This document shows, in pieces, positions 50,320 through 59,281 of a stretch of 64,000 nt of DNA (the stretch's first letter is position 1; every line of letters begins with the position of its first letter). Position numbers and translations under genes: made by a program. Source of the stretch: JAFKKS01 sp050187875 (lineage in GTDB: Bacteria > Pseudomonadota > Alphaproteobacteria > Rhizobiales > Xanthobacteraceae); the NCBI GenBank assembly GCA_050187875.1, contig JBFWXB010000027.1:5145-69144 (forward strand), given 5' to 3'. The notes beneath the pieces are model-generated. The model saw only the letters and a list, made by a program, of their open reading frames with translations. It ran no database searches and was not told where the DNA came from.

Positions 50320-51288
50320 ATGAAGCTGATTTGGCAAGGGCTCGCGGCGCTGGCGCTCGGCATGACACCGGTTGCGGCATCGGCGCATATCGCGCTTGAG
50401 AAGGCGCAAGCGACCGTCGGCGCGCCCTACAAGGCGACGTTCCGCGTTCCGCATGGCTGCGACGGCGCCGCGACGACGAAGATCACCGTCGATCTGCCGG
50501 AAGGCTTCATCGCCGCGAAGCCGATGCCGAAAGCCGGCTGGCAGCTGACGATCACCAAGGGCGCTTACGAGAAGCCTTATACATTCTATCACGGCGAGAA
50601 GCTGAGCGAGGGCGCGCACACAATCACCTGGAGTGGCGGCTCGCTTCCCGACGACCAGTATGACGAGTTCGTCGTCGCCGGCTTTGTCGCCGGCGAGCTC
50701 GCGCCCGACCAGCGCCTTGTTTTCCCGGTCACGCAGGATTGCGAGAAAGGCAGCGCCAAATGGGCCGAGATTCCCGCCGAGGGACAGAGCCCGCACGCGC
50801 TGAAGTTCCCGGCGCCCGCCGTCATGCTCGTCGCACAGAAGGGGGCGAGCCACGCGATGGCCGCCAAGACCTACAAGGTCGGCGCGCTGAAGGTCGAGGC
50901 GCCGTGGACGCGTGCGACGCCGGGCGGCGCCAAGGTCGCCGGCGGCTATCTCAAGATCACGAACACCGGGACCGAACCCGATCGGCTGCTGCGCGGCACG
51001 TTCGCGGCGGCGAGCCGCGGCGATGTGCATGAGATGGCCGAGCAAGGCGGCATCATGAAGATGCGCGAGCTCCCCGACGGGCTCGAGATCAAACCGGGCC
51101 AGACGGTCGAGCTCAAGCCCGGCGGCTATCACATGATGTTCATGGATCTGAAGACGCCGTTGAAAGCGGGCCAGACGATCAAGGGTACGCTCGTGTTCCA
51201 GAAGGCCGGCAGCGTCGACGTCGAATATCCTGTCCAGGCCATGGGCGCCCAAAGCGGCGGCATGGGTGGCATGGAGCATCAGCACTGA
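50320..51288 (+). CDS. YcnI (DUF1775) - PCuAC copper chaperone fusion
   Basis: 322 residues from the ATG after AAGGAACAGGACG. A signal peptide (LAALALGMTPVAASA) is cut before HIALEKAQATVGAPYKATFR, whose N-terminal His is the copper ligand expected of YcnI. Residues about 25-180 are DUF1775. Residues about 185-305 are a PCuAC (DUF461) domain with HEMAEQGGIMKM and GYHMMFM supplying the H/M copper ligands. A His/Met-rich tail (GGMGGMEHQH) follows. The two domains are usually separate proteins; here they are fused. Periplasmic copper handling, perhaps delivery to cytochrome oxidase, is the expected role. Confidence 0.88.
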   Translation: MKLIWQGLAALALGMTPVAASAHIALEKAQATVGAPYKATFRVPHGCDGAATTKITVDLPEGFIAAKPMPKAGWQLTITKGAYEKPYTFYHGEKLSEGAHTITWSGGSLPDDQYDEFVVAGFVAGELAPDQRLVFPVTQDCEKGSAKWAEIPAEGQSPHALKFPAPAVMLVAQKGASHAMAAKTYKVGALKVEAPWTRATPGGAKVAGGYLKITNTGTEPDRLLRGTFAAASRGDVHEMAEQGGIMKMRELPDGLEIKPGQTVELKPGGYHMMFMDLKTPLKAGQTIKGTLVFQKAGSVDVEYPVQAMGAQSGGMGGMEHQH

Positions 51289-51352
51289 CGTGCTGTGATC
51301 CATGGTTGTCGTCCCCGCGAAAGCGGGACCCGCTGCCTGAGCGTTCGCGTTC

Positions 51353-51430
51353 GTCATGCGCGGGCTTGACCCGCGCATCCATCTTTTCTTCAAAAGAGAG
51401 ATGGATTGCCGGGTCAAGCCCGGCAATGAC
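51353..51430. repeat. Palindromic intergenic repeat, GTCATGCGCGGGCTTGAC family, copy 1
   Basis: GTCATGCGCGGGCTTGACCC at the left and GGGTCAAGCCCGGCAATGAC at the right, with inner inverted CATCCATC and ATGGATTG segments. A near-identical copy lies at 57211-57286. It separates the copper operon from the ABC transporter. Confidence 0.85.
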
Positions 51431-51521
51431 GGTGGTTCTTCGCTCCGCCAGCCGTTACAGCCACCTGGGCAACGTGCCGCCGCTGTCTTATGGTCCGTCC
51501 GCCGAAGCACAGGGACGAAGG

Positions 51522-52535
51522 ATGACACGTCGGAAATGGTTGCAGATGCTGGCTGCGGCGGTGCTGGCATCAGGATATGGCGCGGCCTCCGCGCAGACAT
51601 TGGACAAGGTGGCGTTCGCGACCAACTGGGTCGCCGAGCCGGAGCATGGCGGCTTCTACCAGGCACTGGCGGACGGCACGTATCGCAAATACGGCCTCGA
51701 CGTCACGATCGTTCCCGGCGGACCGAACGTGAACAACCGGCTGCTGCTGCCGGTCGGCAAGATCGACTTCTATCTCAGCGCCAATCTGCTGCAGGCGTTC
51801 GACGCGGTCGAGCAGAACATTCCGACCATCACCGTCGCGGCGATGTTCCAGAAGGACCCGCAGGTCTTCCTCGTGCATCCCGACCAGGGCATCGAAAAGT
51901 TCGATGACCTGAAGAAGCTGACGCTCTACATCTCCAAGGAAGGGCTCGCCGGCTATTTCCAATGGATGAAGCGCGATCTCGGCTTCAGCGAAGACAAGGT
52001 GAAGCCCTACACCTTCAATCCGCAGCCCTTCATCGCCGACAAGAAGAGCGCGATGCAGGGTTACGTCACTTCCGAGCCGTTCGCCGTCGAGAAGGCGGCC
52101 GGCTTCAAGCCGAAAATCTTTCTCCTTGCCGACAACGGCTTCAACACCTATTCGACCTTGATCGAGACGCGGCGCGACCTCGTTGAGAAGAAGCCGGACC
52201 TCGTGCAGCGCTTCGTCGATGCCTCGATCATCGGCTGGGTGAACTACGTCTATGGCGACAACGCCGCGGCGAATGCGCTCATCAAAAAGGCCAATCCGGA
52301 GATGACCGACGAGCTGATGGCTTATTCGGTGGCGCGGATGCGTGAATACGGCATCGTCGATTCCGGCGACTCGTTGGAACTCGGCGTCGGCGCCATGACG
52401 GATGCGCACGTCGCCGACTTTTTTGACAAGATGGTGCGCGCCGGCGTCGTCAAGGCTGGCACGGATTTTCGCCAGGCCTATACGCTGCGCTTCGTCAACA
52501 AACGCGTCGGCATCGACTTGCGGCCGAAGAAGTGA
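51522..52535 (+). CDS. ABC transporter substrate-binding protein, NMT1/THI5-like
   Basis: 337 residues from the ATG at 51522, which gives a twin-arginine-like signal (MTRRKWLQMLAAAVLASGYG) ending near ASAQ. Family blocks are FATNWVAEPEHGGFYQALAD, YGLDVTIVPGGPNVNNRLLL and GKIDFYLS, as in ThiY-like and NMT1 proteins for pyrimidine precursors, and also nitrate/sulfonate/taurine binders. The ATPase and permease genes follow. A role in thiamine-precursor uptake is possible but the ligand is unproven. Confidence 0.85.
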   Translation: MTRRKWLQMLAAAVLASGYGAASAQTLDKVAFATNWVAEPEHGGFYQALADGTYRKYGLDVTIVPGGPNVNNRLLLPVGKIDFYLSANLLQAFDAVEQNIPTITVAAMFQKDPQVFLVHPDQGIEKFDDLKKLTLYISKEGLAGYFQWMKRDLGFSEDKVKPYTFNPQPFIADKKSAMQGYVTSEPFAVEKAAGFKPKIFLLADNGFNTYSTLIETRRDLVEKKPDLVQRFVDASIIGWVNYVYGDNAAANALIKKANPEMTDELMAYSVARMREYGIVDSGDSLELGVGAMTDAHVADFFDKMVRAGVVKAGTDFRQAYTLRFVNKRVGIDLRPKK

Positions 52536-52566
52536 GCGCCATCCGCGGCGCGGTGAGGCTGTCGCG

Positions 52567-53361
52567 ATGAGCCCGTCCGGCACGTCGGCAGCTTCCCCCG
52601 CCATCACCATGCACGGCGTGGGGAAGACATTCGGCAGCGGCGTCGTCGCGCTCAATGATTTTTCGCTCGAGGTGAAAGCGCGCGAATTTCTCTCGCTGCT
52701 GGGCCCTTCCGGCTGCGGCAAATCGACGGCGCTGCGCATCATGGCCGGGCTCACCGCGCCGACGCGCGGCGAAATCGCGCGTGCGGATGGCGCGCCAACC
52801 GGCGCAGGAGATCACGCGCTCGATTTCGTGTTCCAGGATCCGACGCTGATGCCGTGGGCGACGGCCTACGACAATGTCGCGCTGCCGCTGCGGATCGCGG
52901 GTGTATCTGAAGCCGACGCGCGGTCGCGGGTCGGCGAAGCCATCGCGCGCGTCGGCCTTTCGGCTTTCACCGGCGCCTATCCGCGGGAGCTCTCCGGCGG
53001 GATGAAGATGCGCGTCTCCATTGCCCGCGCGATCGTCAGCCGGCCGCGCATCCTTCTTATGGACGAGCCGTTCGCCGCGCTCGACGAGATCACGCGCTTC
53101 AAGCTCAACAACGACCTTCTCGAGCTTTGGCGCACGCTCGATATGACGATCGTCTTCGTCACGCATTCGGTCTTCGAGTCAGTCTATCTCTCCGACCGCA
53201 TCGTGGTGATGACGCCGCGGCCCGGCCGCGCCTTTGCCGAGCTCGCCCTTGCGACACCCTTTCCGCGGCCGGAGGGCTTCCGCACCTCGGCCGAATATGC
53301 CGCGCAATGCCGGCGCGCCGCCGAGGCGCTTTCGGCCGCGACGGCTGGCGAGGCCGTGTGA
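52567..53361 (+). CDS. ABC transporter ATP-binding protein (taurine/nitrate/pyrimidine type)
   Basis: 264 residues. Walker A is LLGPSGCGKSTALRI, Q-loop FVFQDPTLMPW, signature ELSGGMKMRVSIARA, Walker B ILLMDEPFAALDE and switch His FVTHSV. SGGMKMR is the signature form of the SsuB/TauB/ThiZ group. Its stop overlaps the permease start (TGATG). It energises uptake of the ligand of the preceding binding protein. Confidence 0.92.
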   Translation: MSPSGTSAASPAITMHGVGKTFGSGVVALNDFSLEVKAREFLSLLGPSGCGKSTALRIMAGLTAPTRGEIARADGAPTGAGDHALDFVFQDPTLMPWATAYDNVALPLRIAGVSEADARSRVGEAIARVGLSAFTGAYPRELSGGMKMRVSIARAIVSRPRILLMDEPFAALDEITRFKLNNDLLELWRTLDMTIVFVTHSVFESVYLSDRIVVMTPRPGRAFAELALATPFPRPEGFRTSAEYAAQCRRAAEALSAATAGEAV

Positions 53362-54170
53362 TGCGCGCCGGCGAAGAGCGCATCGGCGTCGGCACGCGGG
53401 TGCTTCGCTTCATGCTGCCGGTCGCGGTGCTGGCGCTCGGCCTGGTGGCATGGGAAGCGATCGTCGCGATCCAGAAGATTCCGTCCTACATCCTGCCAAG
53501 CCCGCTGCAGGTCTGGCACACGCTCATTTCCGACTGGAGCCTGCTCGCGGGATCGCTGCTCGTGACGCTGGAGACAACATTTGAGGGCCTCGCGCTCGCG
53601 TTCTTCGGCGGCGTCGCGCTTGCGGTCCTCTTCCACCAGTCGCGGCTCATCGAATATTCGCTCTATCCGTATGCCGTGATCCTGCAGGTGACGCCGGTCG
53701 TCGCGATCGCGCCGCTCCTGCTCATCTATCTTCCACAGCACGCCGCCGTTCTCGCCTGCGCCTGGATCGTCGCCTTCTTTCCCGTGCTCGCGAACACGAC
53801 GCTCGGGCTCAATTCGGTGGATCGCAATCTCGTCGATCTGTTCCGGCTCTATCGGGCCTCGCGCTGGCAGGTGCTGCGCCGGCTTGAATTACCAAGCGCG
53901 CTGCCGCACATCCTCGGTGGGCTTCGCATCGCCGGGGGCCTCGCGCTCATCGGCGCCGTCGTCGCGGAGATCGCGGCCGGCTCCGCCGGCGCCGGCTCGG
54001 GGCTTGCTTATCGGATCGCGGAGTCGAGCTACCGCCTCAACATTCCGCGCATGTTCGCGGCGCTCTTCCTCCTCTCGCTCGCCGGCATCGTGATCTTCTT
54101 TGCGCTCTCGTTCGTGAACTACATCGTGCTGCGGCGCTGGCACGAAAGCGCGTTGACGGGCGAGGGGTGA
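53361..54170 (+). CDS. ABC transporter permease (SsuC/TauC/ThiX-like)
   Basis: 269 residues with about six membrane helices. The cytoplasmic coupling loop is DLFRLYRASRWQVLRRLELP with the Gly replaced by Ala-Ser, followed by SALPHILGGLRIAGG. Start ATG overlaps the ATPase stop. It is the last gene of the three-gene operon and is followed by a palindromic repeat. Confidence 0.9.
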   Translation: MRAGEERIGVGTRVLRFMLPVAVLALGLVAWEAIVAIQKIPSYILPSPLQVWHTLISDWSLLAGSLLVTLETTFEGLALAFFGGVALAVLFHQSRLIEYSLYPYAVILQVTPVVAIAPLLLIYLPQHAAVLACAWIVAFFPVLANTTLGLNSVDRNLVDLFRLYRASRWQVLRRLELPSALPHILGGLRIAGGLALIGAVVAEIAAGSAGAGSGLAYRIAESSYRLNIPRMFAALFLLSLAGIVIFFALSFVNYIVLRRWHESALTGEG

Positions 54171-54177
54171 GGTGATC

Positions 54178-54285
54178 CGTCACCCTGAGGTGCGAGCCGG
54201 CGTTGTCGGCGAGCCTCGAAGGGCGACGGCCCGGACATGCGGCCATCCTTCGAGGCCCGCACTGCGTGCGGGCACCTCAGGATGA
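54178..54285. repeat. Palindromic intergenic repeat, CATCCTGAGG family, copy 2
   Basis: CCGTCACCCTGAGGTGCGAG at the left and GGGCACCTCAGGATGAG at the right, with inner GAGCCTCGAAGG and CCATCCTTCGAGG. Same family as 38791-38893. Confidence 0.85.
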
Positions 54286-54318
54286 GGGGCGAGGGTGTCG
54301 AGAGCGCACCTTCCAAAT

Positions 54319-54486
54319 TCACCCAATCGCGCCCGCAGCGAACAACAGCACACCCGCCGCCGAGCAGGCCGCGAGCACCGGGATCATCCCAACCTTGAAG
54401 CGGAAGATCGCGAGCGCCGCGGCGAGCGACAGGGCGATCGCCCATCGGTTCGCGCTCCGTGAGGAGCGGCGCATCGAAGGGGGCAT
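54319..54486 (-). pseudogene. Fragment resembling the C-terminus of a chromate transporter
   Basis: 55 codons whose ATG overlaps the NIPSNAP stop by one base (TAATG). The product WAIALSLAAALAIFRFKVGM and IPVLAACSAAGVLLFAAGA resembles the last membrane helices of ChrA-type transporters, with no sign of the remaining several hundred residues. I read it as a remnant, though a small coupled membrane protein cannot be excluded. Confidence 0.35.
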
Positions 54487-55091
54487 TATTTGATCGGCGA
54501 GAACGGCGCCGGGACGTAAATCTCGGTCTGCATCGAGGCGAAGTGCGCCGTGCCGCCCGGCGGCGGCCACAGCTTGTCGGCGACGGCCGCCGCGCGGATC
54601 TGGCCGCGCTGGTCGAGCGTCTTGTAGGGCCAGATGTGCATCAGGCGCGTGATCGTTCCCGTGGTCGAATACATCGCGATGAGGATCGGCGAGCGCGTGA
54701 GCCGGCCGGGCAGGGCTTTGCGCCAAAGCTCGATCGTTCGCGGCAGCCCGGCAGGGTGCAGCGCGTAGGTGCGCACCTCGAAGAACGGGCCTTGATCGCC
54801 CGGTTTCATCGCTTCGACGAACGGGAACGGGACGAAGATGTCGGTGCTCGTCGAAATCGCGAATTCGCTGATCCCGAACGGGTTGTCGTTGGTGGCAAGC
54901 GTCTCGCGGCGCGCGGTCTCGCCCGCCGCATCCGCCTCGCGAATGACGAGAATGCGGTTGAGCGCGCCAATCTCCGACGACCAGCAGGCAAGCAGCTTGC
55001 CAGGCGCCGCGGCGAGGCTTCCCTGCATCGCCGCGAGCGCGCCCGAAGCGGTGCCGGGGCGGACCGTGTGGATCGTCACTTCATAAGCCAT
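54486..55091 (-). CDS. NIPSNAP-family protein
   Basis: 201 residues from MAYEVTIHTVRPGTASGALA. Two ferredoxin-like halves are visible; the second starts FFEVRTYALHPAGLPRTIEL, and IWPYKTLDQRGQIRAAA is the typical NIPSNAP end block. Function in bacteria is unknown; some members act near catabolic dehydrogenases. Here it is divergent from an SDR gene with repeats in between. Confidence 0.85.
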   Translation of the reverse strand: MAYEVTIHTVRPGTASGALAAMQGSLAAAPGKLLACWSSEIGALNRILVIREADAAGETARRETLATNDNPFGISEFAISTSTDIFVPFPFVEAMKPGDQGPFFEVRTYALHPAGLPRTIELWRKALPGRLTRSPILIAMYSTTGTITRLMHIWPYKTLDQRGQIRAAAVADKLWPPPGGTAHFASMQTEIYVPAPFSPIK

Positions 55092-55138
55092 GGTGGAAAA
55101 GCTCGCATGATGAGGGGAGGGCAATTGCGCGCGACGCT

Positions 55139-55237
55139 AGGGCCTGATCCAACTGCGTTGAATCAGGCCCTAGCCTTATCGTCTTGATGAGCATGATCTT
55201 GTCCGAAAACCGGTTTCCACTTTTCGTGATCATGCTC
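55139..55237. repeat. Two adjacent intergenic palindromes
   Basis: First: AGGGCCTGATCCAA and TTGAATCAGGCCCT around a 5-nt loop (55139-55171, one mismatch). Second: GAGCATGATC at 55189 and GATCATGCTC at 55228-55237 around TTGTCCGAAAACCGGTTTCC-type core. The second element is widespread between genes in Hyphomicrobiales. Confidence 0.8.
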
Positions 55238-55369
55238 TAACACAGCGGATCGGCCGCGAGAACGTGCAGAAATGATGGTCTTGCGGCGAAGCCATCCCGC
55301 GAGAAGGCTCGTCATGCGCGCACCCATTCGTTAGGTTGTAAGCGATGCTTCGCAAGGACGGGACGGGCA

Positions 55370-56125
55370 ATGGCCAACAGATTTTCACTCGACGGGCGCG
55401 TGGCGGTGGTGACGGGCGGCGCGCAGGGGATCGGCCGCGCGGTGACCGAGCGCTTCCTCGATTCCGGCGCGACGGTCGCGATCTGGGATCGTGACAAGGC
55501 GCTCGCCGACAAGACCGCGGCGGAGCTCAAGGGGCGCGGCAAGGTCGAGGCCTTCGCGGTCGATCTCACCAAGCTCGCCGAGGTCGAGAAGGCCCATGCC
55601 GAGACGGTGAAAGCGTTCAAGCGCGTCGATATCCTGGTCAACAATGCCGGCATTGCCGGGCCGAATGTGAAGACCTGGGAATACGACCCTGCCGCCTGGG
55701 CGCAAGTGATGGCGGTCAATCTCGACACACAGTTCTTCTGCTGCCGCACGGTCGTGCCCGGCATGATCGCCCAGAATTACGGGCGCATCGTCAATGTCGC
55801 CTCGATCGCCGGCAAGGAGGGCAATCCGAACGCGCCGGCTTATTCCGCCTCCAAGGCGGCGGTGATCGCGCTGACGAAATCGCTCGGCAAAGAGCTTGCG
55901 CAGTACGACATTGCGGTGAATTGCGTGACGCCGGCGGCGGCGAAGACGGCGATCTTCGACCAGATGACGCAGCAGCATATCGACTTCATGCTTTCGAAGA
56001 TCCCCCGCGGGCGCTTCGTCACCGTGGACGAGGTCGCGGCGCTGATCGCCTTCTGCGCCTCGGAGGACTGCTCCTTCACGACCGGCGCGGTGTTCGACAT
56101 CTCCGGCGGCCGGGCGACGTATTGA
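55370..56125 (+). CDS. SDR-family oxidoreductase
   Basis: 251 residues. Cofactor motif TGGAQGIGRAVTE, NNAG (LVNNAGIAG), Ser in VASIAGK, and AYSASKAAV with catalytic Tyr and Lys. The acidic residue in AIWDRDK after strand 2 suggests NAD(H). It ends in FDISGGRATY as usual for the family. Substrate unknown; related enzymes oxidise sugars, sugar acids or acyl compounds. Confidence 0.9.
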   Translation: MANRFSLDGRVAVVTGGAQGIGRAVTERFLDSGATVAIWDRDKALADKTAAELKGRGKVEAFAVDLTKLAEVEKAHAETVKAFKRVDILVNNAGIAGPNVKTWEYDPAAWAQVMAVNLDTQFFCCRTVVPGMIAQNYGRIVNVASIAGKEGNPNAPAYSASKAAVIALTKSLGKELAQYDIAVNCVTPAAAKTAIFDQMTQQHIDFMLSKIPRGRFVTVDEVAALIAFCASEDCSFTTGAVFDISGGRATY

Positions 56126-56131
56126 TGCGCT

Positions 56132-56259
56132 GTCATTCCGGGGCGCGGACGCAGTCCGCGAGCCCGGAATCCATAACCTCTGCTGCGGCGTATGGATTCC
56201 GGACTTGCCACACTCGGACGGCGCGAAGCGCCGATCCGTGTGCGGCAATCCGGAATGAC
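56132..56259. repeat. Palindromic intergenic repeat, GTCATTCCGG family
   Basis: GTCATTCCGGGGCGCGGACG at the left and GTGCGGCAATCCGGAATGAC at the right, with inner GGAATCCATA and TATGGATTCC arms. Only one copy in the window. It lies between the SDR and EamA genes. Confidence 0.8.
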
Positions 56260-56280
56260 GGATATGGATAGCCCTCGCCT

Positions 56281-57189
56281 ATGAAAGCCAACGAGCCATC
56301 GTTCTCGGCCGCCGCGCAAGAGCGGCGCCAGCGGCTGAAGGGCATCGCGCTGATGTGCGGGGCCGTCGCCGGCTTTGCCCTGATCGATTCTACGGCGAAG
56401 TTCCTCAACCACCATATGGACGTTTTGCAGGTGGTGTGGGCGCGCTACACCTTCGCCTTCATCTTCTCCGTGTTCATCTCGAACCCGTTCACGCGCCCGT
56501 CGCTGATGCGCAGCAGCCGCTTCTGGCTCCAAGTCGGGCGCTCGACGCTCGTGCTCGTCTCGACTGTCCTCAACGTCATTGCGCTCCTTTACCTGCAGCT
56601 CGATCAGACGGTTTCGATCATGTTCGCGACGCCGTTCCTCGTGGCGGCGCTTGCGGGACCGATGCTTGGGGAGTGGATCGGGCCGCGCCGCTGGGCGGCG
56701 ATCTCGGTCGGCTTTCTCGGCGTCATCGTCGTGATGCGACCGGGCGCCGGCGGCATTCACCCGGCCGCGATCCTGACCGTGATCGGCACCTGCATGTACG
56801 CCTTCTACATCATCTCGACACGCATCCTCGCGCGCACGGATTCCACCGAGACGACGCTGTTCTATTCCAACGTCGTCGGCTTCGTCGCAACCACCATCAC
56901 GCTGCCCTTCGTGTGGACAACGCCGGCCGATCCGTTCGTCATGGTGATGATGGTGGCGTGCGGCGGCTTCGGCGCGCTCGGGCATTTTCTCCTGATCGCC
57001 GCGCACCGTCTCGCGCCGGCGGCGATCCTCTCGCCGTTCATCTACACTCAGCTCATCTGGATGATCCTGCTCGGCTACATCGCCTTCGGCGATGTGCCGA
57101 ACCGCTGGACGCTTGCGGGCGCCGCGATCGTCATCGCGTCGGGGCTTTATCTTCTCTACCGCGAGCAGAAGGTGAAGGGCGGGGGGTGA
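56281..57189 (+). CDS. EamA-family (DMT) transporter
   Basis: 302 residues with about ten membrane helices in two EamA repeats (LMCGAVAGFALIDSTAKFLN at the start of the first; ILTVIGTCMYAFYIISTRIL at the start of the second). Such proteins export metabolites or amino acids; the substrate cannot be assigned. The C-terminus ends in a basic stretch (YREQKVKGGG). Single-gene unit flanked by repeats. Confidence 0.88.
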   Translation: MKANEPSFSAAAQERRQRLKGIALMCGAVAGFALIDSTAKFLNHHMDVLQVVWARYTFAFIFSVFISNPFTRPSLMRSSRFWLQVGRSTLVLVSTVLNVIALLYLQLDQTVSIMFATPFLVAALAGPMLGEWIGPRRWAAISVGFLGVIVVMRPGAGGIHPAAILTVIGTCMYAFYIISTRILARTDSTETTLFYSNVVGFVATTITLPFVWTTPADPFVMVMMVACGGFGALGHFLLIAAHRLAPAAILSPFIYTQLIWMILLGYIAFGDVPNRWTLAGAAIVIASGLYLLYREQKVKGGG

Positions 57190-57210
57190 TGCACCGAAGG
57201 CCTATTCGTC

Positions 57211-57286
57211 GTCATGCGCGGGCTTGACCCGCGCATCCATCAATTTTCGGAAAAGGATGGATTGCCGGGTCAAGCCCGGCAATGAC
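57211..57286. repeat. Palindromic intergenic repeat, GTCATGCGCGGGCTTGAC family, copy 2
   Basis: Same arms as the copy at 51353-51430 with a slightly different loop (CAATTTTCGGAAAAGG). It lies between the convergent EamA and ABC permease genes, so it may also serve as a bidirectional transcription stop. Confidence 0.85.
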
Positions 57287-57294
57287 GAGAAACG

Positions 57295-58218
57295 CTACTC
57301 CTTCACGGCGCCGGTCATCGCCGATACGTAGTGCTCGACGAAGAAGGCGTAGAGGATGACGAGCGGCAGCGAGCCGATCATCGCGCCCGCCATCAGTGAG
57401 CCCCAGCGATAGATATCGCCGTCGACGAGCGCGGTGACGATGGCGACAGGCACCGTCTTGTAATGCGTCGAGGAGATGAACGTCAGCGCGTAGATGAATT
57501 CGTTCCAGCACAGCGTGAAGCAGAAGATGAAGGCCGAGATCAGGCCCGGCACCGCCAGCGGCAGGACGATCTTGACGAGGATCTGCCAGCGGTTCGCGCC
57601 GTCGATCAGCGCGCATTCCTCGAGCTCGTAGGGGAGGGTTTTGAAATATCCCATCAGGAGCCAAGTCGAGAACGGGATCAGGATCGTCGGGTAGGTGAGG
57701 ATCAGTGCGAACGGCGTATCGAACAGGCTGTATTGATAGACCACCGTGGAGAGCGGAATGAACAGGATCGATGGCGGTACGAGATAGGCGAGGAAAATGA
57801 CGCCGCCGGCGACGGCCGCGCCTTTGAAACGTAACCGCACGATCGCGTAGGCCGCGAGCACGCTCGCCAAGATCGACAGCGCCGTCGCGCAGACGGCGAC
57901 CAGCATCGTGTTCCACAGCCAGATCGGATACTCGGTCTCGAAGAGGAGCTTGGTGATGTGCTTTAGCGTCGGATTCCAGGTCCAGAACGGACTGTAGGTG
58001 TCGAGGTCAAGGAGCTGATCGTCCGGTTTGATGGCGGTCAGCCCCATCCAGTAGAACGGGAACAGCAGAATCAGCAGGATGATCGAGAGCGGCAGATAGA
58101 GCGTCACGAGCCGCCGCGGCAGGCTCTGCAGGTAGCTCATGCCCTCGGTGTGATCGGCGGTGGTGCCAGTCAGCACCGCGCGCGGCGACACAGCCTTTTC
58201 CGCAAGCGCATCAGTCAT
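57295..58218 (-). CDS. CUT1 sugar-type ABC transporter permease (MalG-like)
   Basis: 307 residues with six membrane helices. The EAA loop reads ELEECALIDGANRWQILVKI followed by VLPLAVPGL. It is the last gene of the leftward operon and overlaps the MalF-like gene by 8 bp. It forms the membrane channel with that partner for uptake of a sugar or polyol. Confidence 0.93.
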   Translation of the reverse strand: MTDALAEKAVSPRAVLTGTTADHTEGMSYLQSLPRRLVTLYLPLSIILLILLFPFYWMGLTAIKPDDQLLDLDTYSPFWTWNPTLKHITKLLFETEYPIWLWNTMLVAVCATALSILASVLAAYAIVRLRFKGAAVAGGVIFLAYLVPPSILFIPLSTVVYQYSLFDTPFALILTYPTILIPFSTWLLMGYFKTLPYELEECALIDGANRWQILVKIVLPLAVPGLISAFIFCFTLCWNEFIYALTFISSTHYKTVPVAIVTALVDGDIYRWGSLMAGAMIGSLPLVILYAFFVEHYVSAMTGAVKE

Positions 58219-59170
58219 TGTCGCCGCCCTGCTGCCATTTACGCCGCTGCAATCCGAACCAGGAAACGAGGATGGCGCCGAGCAAGAAGGGGATCATCGC
58301 GGTCGCGATGGCCGCGCCTTCGCCGAGATAGCCGCTCATGATCGCGCGCTGATAGGAGAACGTCGCCATCAGATGCGTGGCGTTGACCGGGCCGCCGCGC
58401 GTCATCACCCAGATCAGCTGGAAGTCGGTGAAGGTGAAGAGCACGGAGAACGTCATCACCACGGCGATGATCGGGGTGAGTAGCGGATAGGTGATGTGGC
58501 GGAAGCGCTGCCAGGTCGAGGCGCCGTCAAGCGTCGCGGCCTCGTAGAGCGAGGGCGAGACCGTCTGCAGGCCGGCGAGGAGCGTGATCGCGACGAAAGG
58601 CACGCCGCGCCAGATATTGGCGAAGATCACCGACCAGCGCGCGTTCCACGGCTCGCCGAGGAAATTGATGTTCTCGGTGATGAGCCCCATTTTCCGCAGC
58701 GACCACGAGATGATCGAGAACTGCGGATCGAACAGCCACCAGAAGGCGATCGCGGAGAGCACGGTCGGCACGATGAAGGGGACGAGCACCACCGCGCGGA
58801 TGATCGCCTTGAACGGGAGGTTCTCGTTGAGCAGCAGCGCGAGGTAGAGGCCGACGGCGAATTTGATAGTGCTCGCGACCACCGTGTAGAGCAGCGTGTT
58901 GAAGACCGAGAGCCAGAAGACCGGGTCGTCTTTCAGGAAGTCGTAGTTCTCAAGGCCGACGAAGACGCCGCCGCGGCCAAGGCGCGCATCGGTGAAGGAG
59001 AGCCAGACGCCGAGCCCGAGCGGATAGGCGAGGAACAGGATCAGGAACGCCGCCGCCGGCAGCATGAACCAGAGGCCGAGCCAATTCTTGTTGGCCTTCA
59101 GCCGCTGCCACGCGCTGACCTCGGCGGGCGGGGCCTTGGCGATACTCGACTTCAACGCGACGTCGGTCAT
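58211..59170 (-). CDS. CUT1 sugar-type ABC transporter permease (MalF-like)
   Basis: 319 residues with six membrane helices after a charged N-terminus. The EAA loop is LYEAATLDGASTWQRFRHIT. FLILFLAYPLGLGVWLSFTD is the typical first helix. It lies between the binding protein gene and the MalG-like gene and pairs with the latter. Confidence 0.93.
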   Translation of the reverse strand: MTDVALKSSIAKAPPAEVSAWQRLKANKNWLGLWFMLPAAAFLILFLAYPLGLGVWLSFTDARLGRGGVFVGLENYDFLKDDPVFWLSVFNTLLYTVVASTIKFAVGLYLALLLNENLPFKAIIRAVVLVPFIVPTVLSAIAFWWLFDPQFSIISWSLRKMGLITENINFLGEPWNARWSVIFANIWRGVPFVAITLLAGLQTVSPSLYEAATLDGASTWQRFRHITYPLLTPIIAVVMTFSVLFTFTDFQLIWVMTRGGPVNATHLMATFSYQRAIMSGYLGEGAAIATAMIPFLLGAILVSWFGLQRRKWQQGGDND

Positions 59171-59281
59171 GCAAATCCTTCCGGTAGCCTCGCGTTACGC
59201 TTCATGCGTGCGGAGCCCGTGTCTTTACCGGTGCGCAGCGCGCGCATGGCCGGCGCGTCCCGGCCATGCGCGTGTGGAGCG

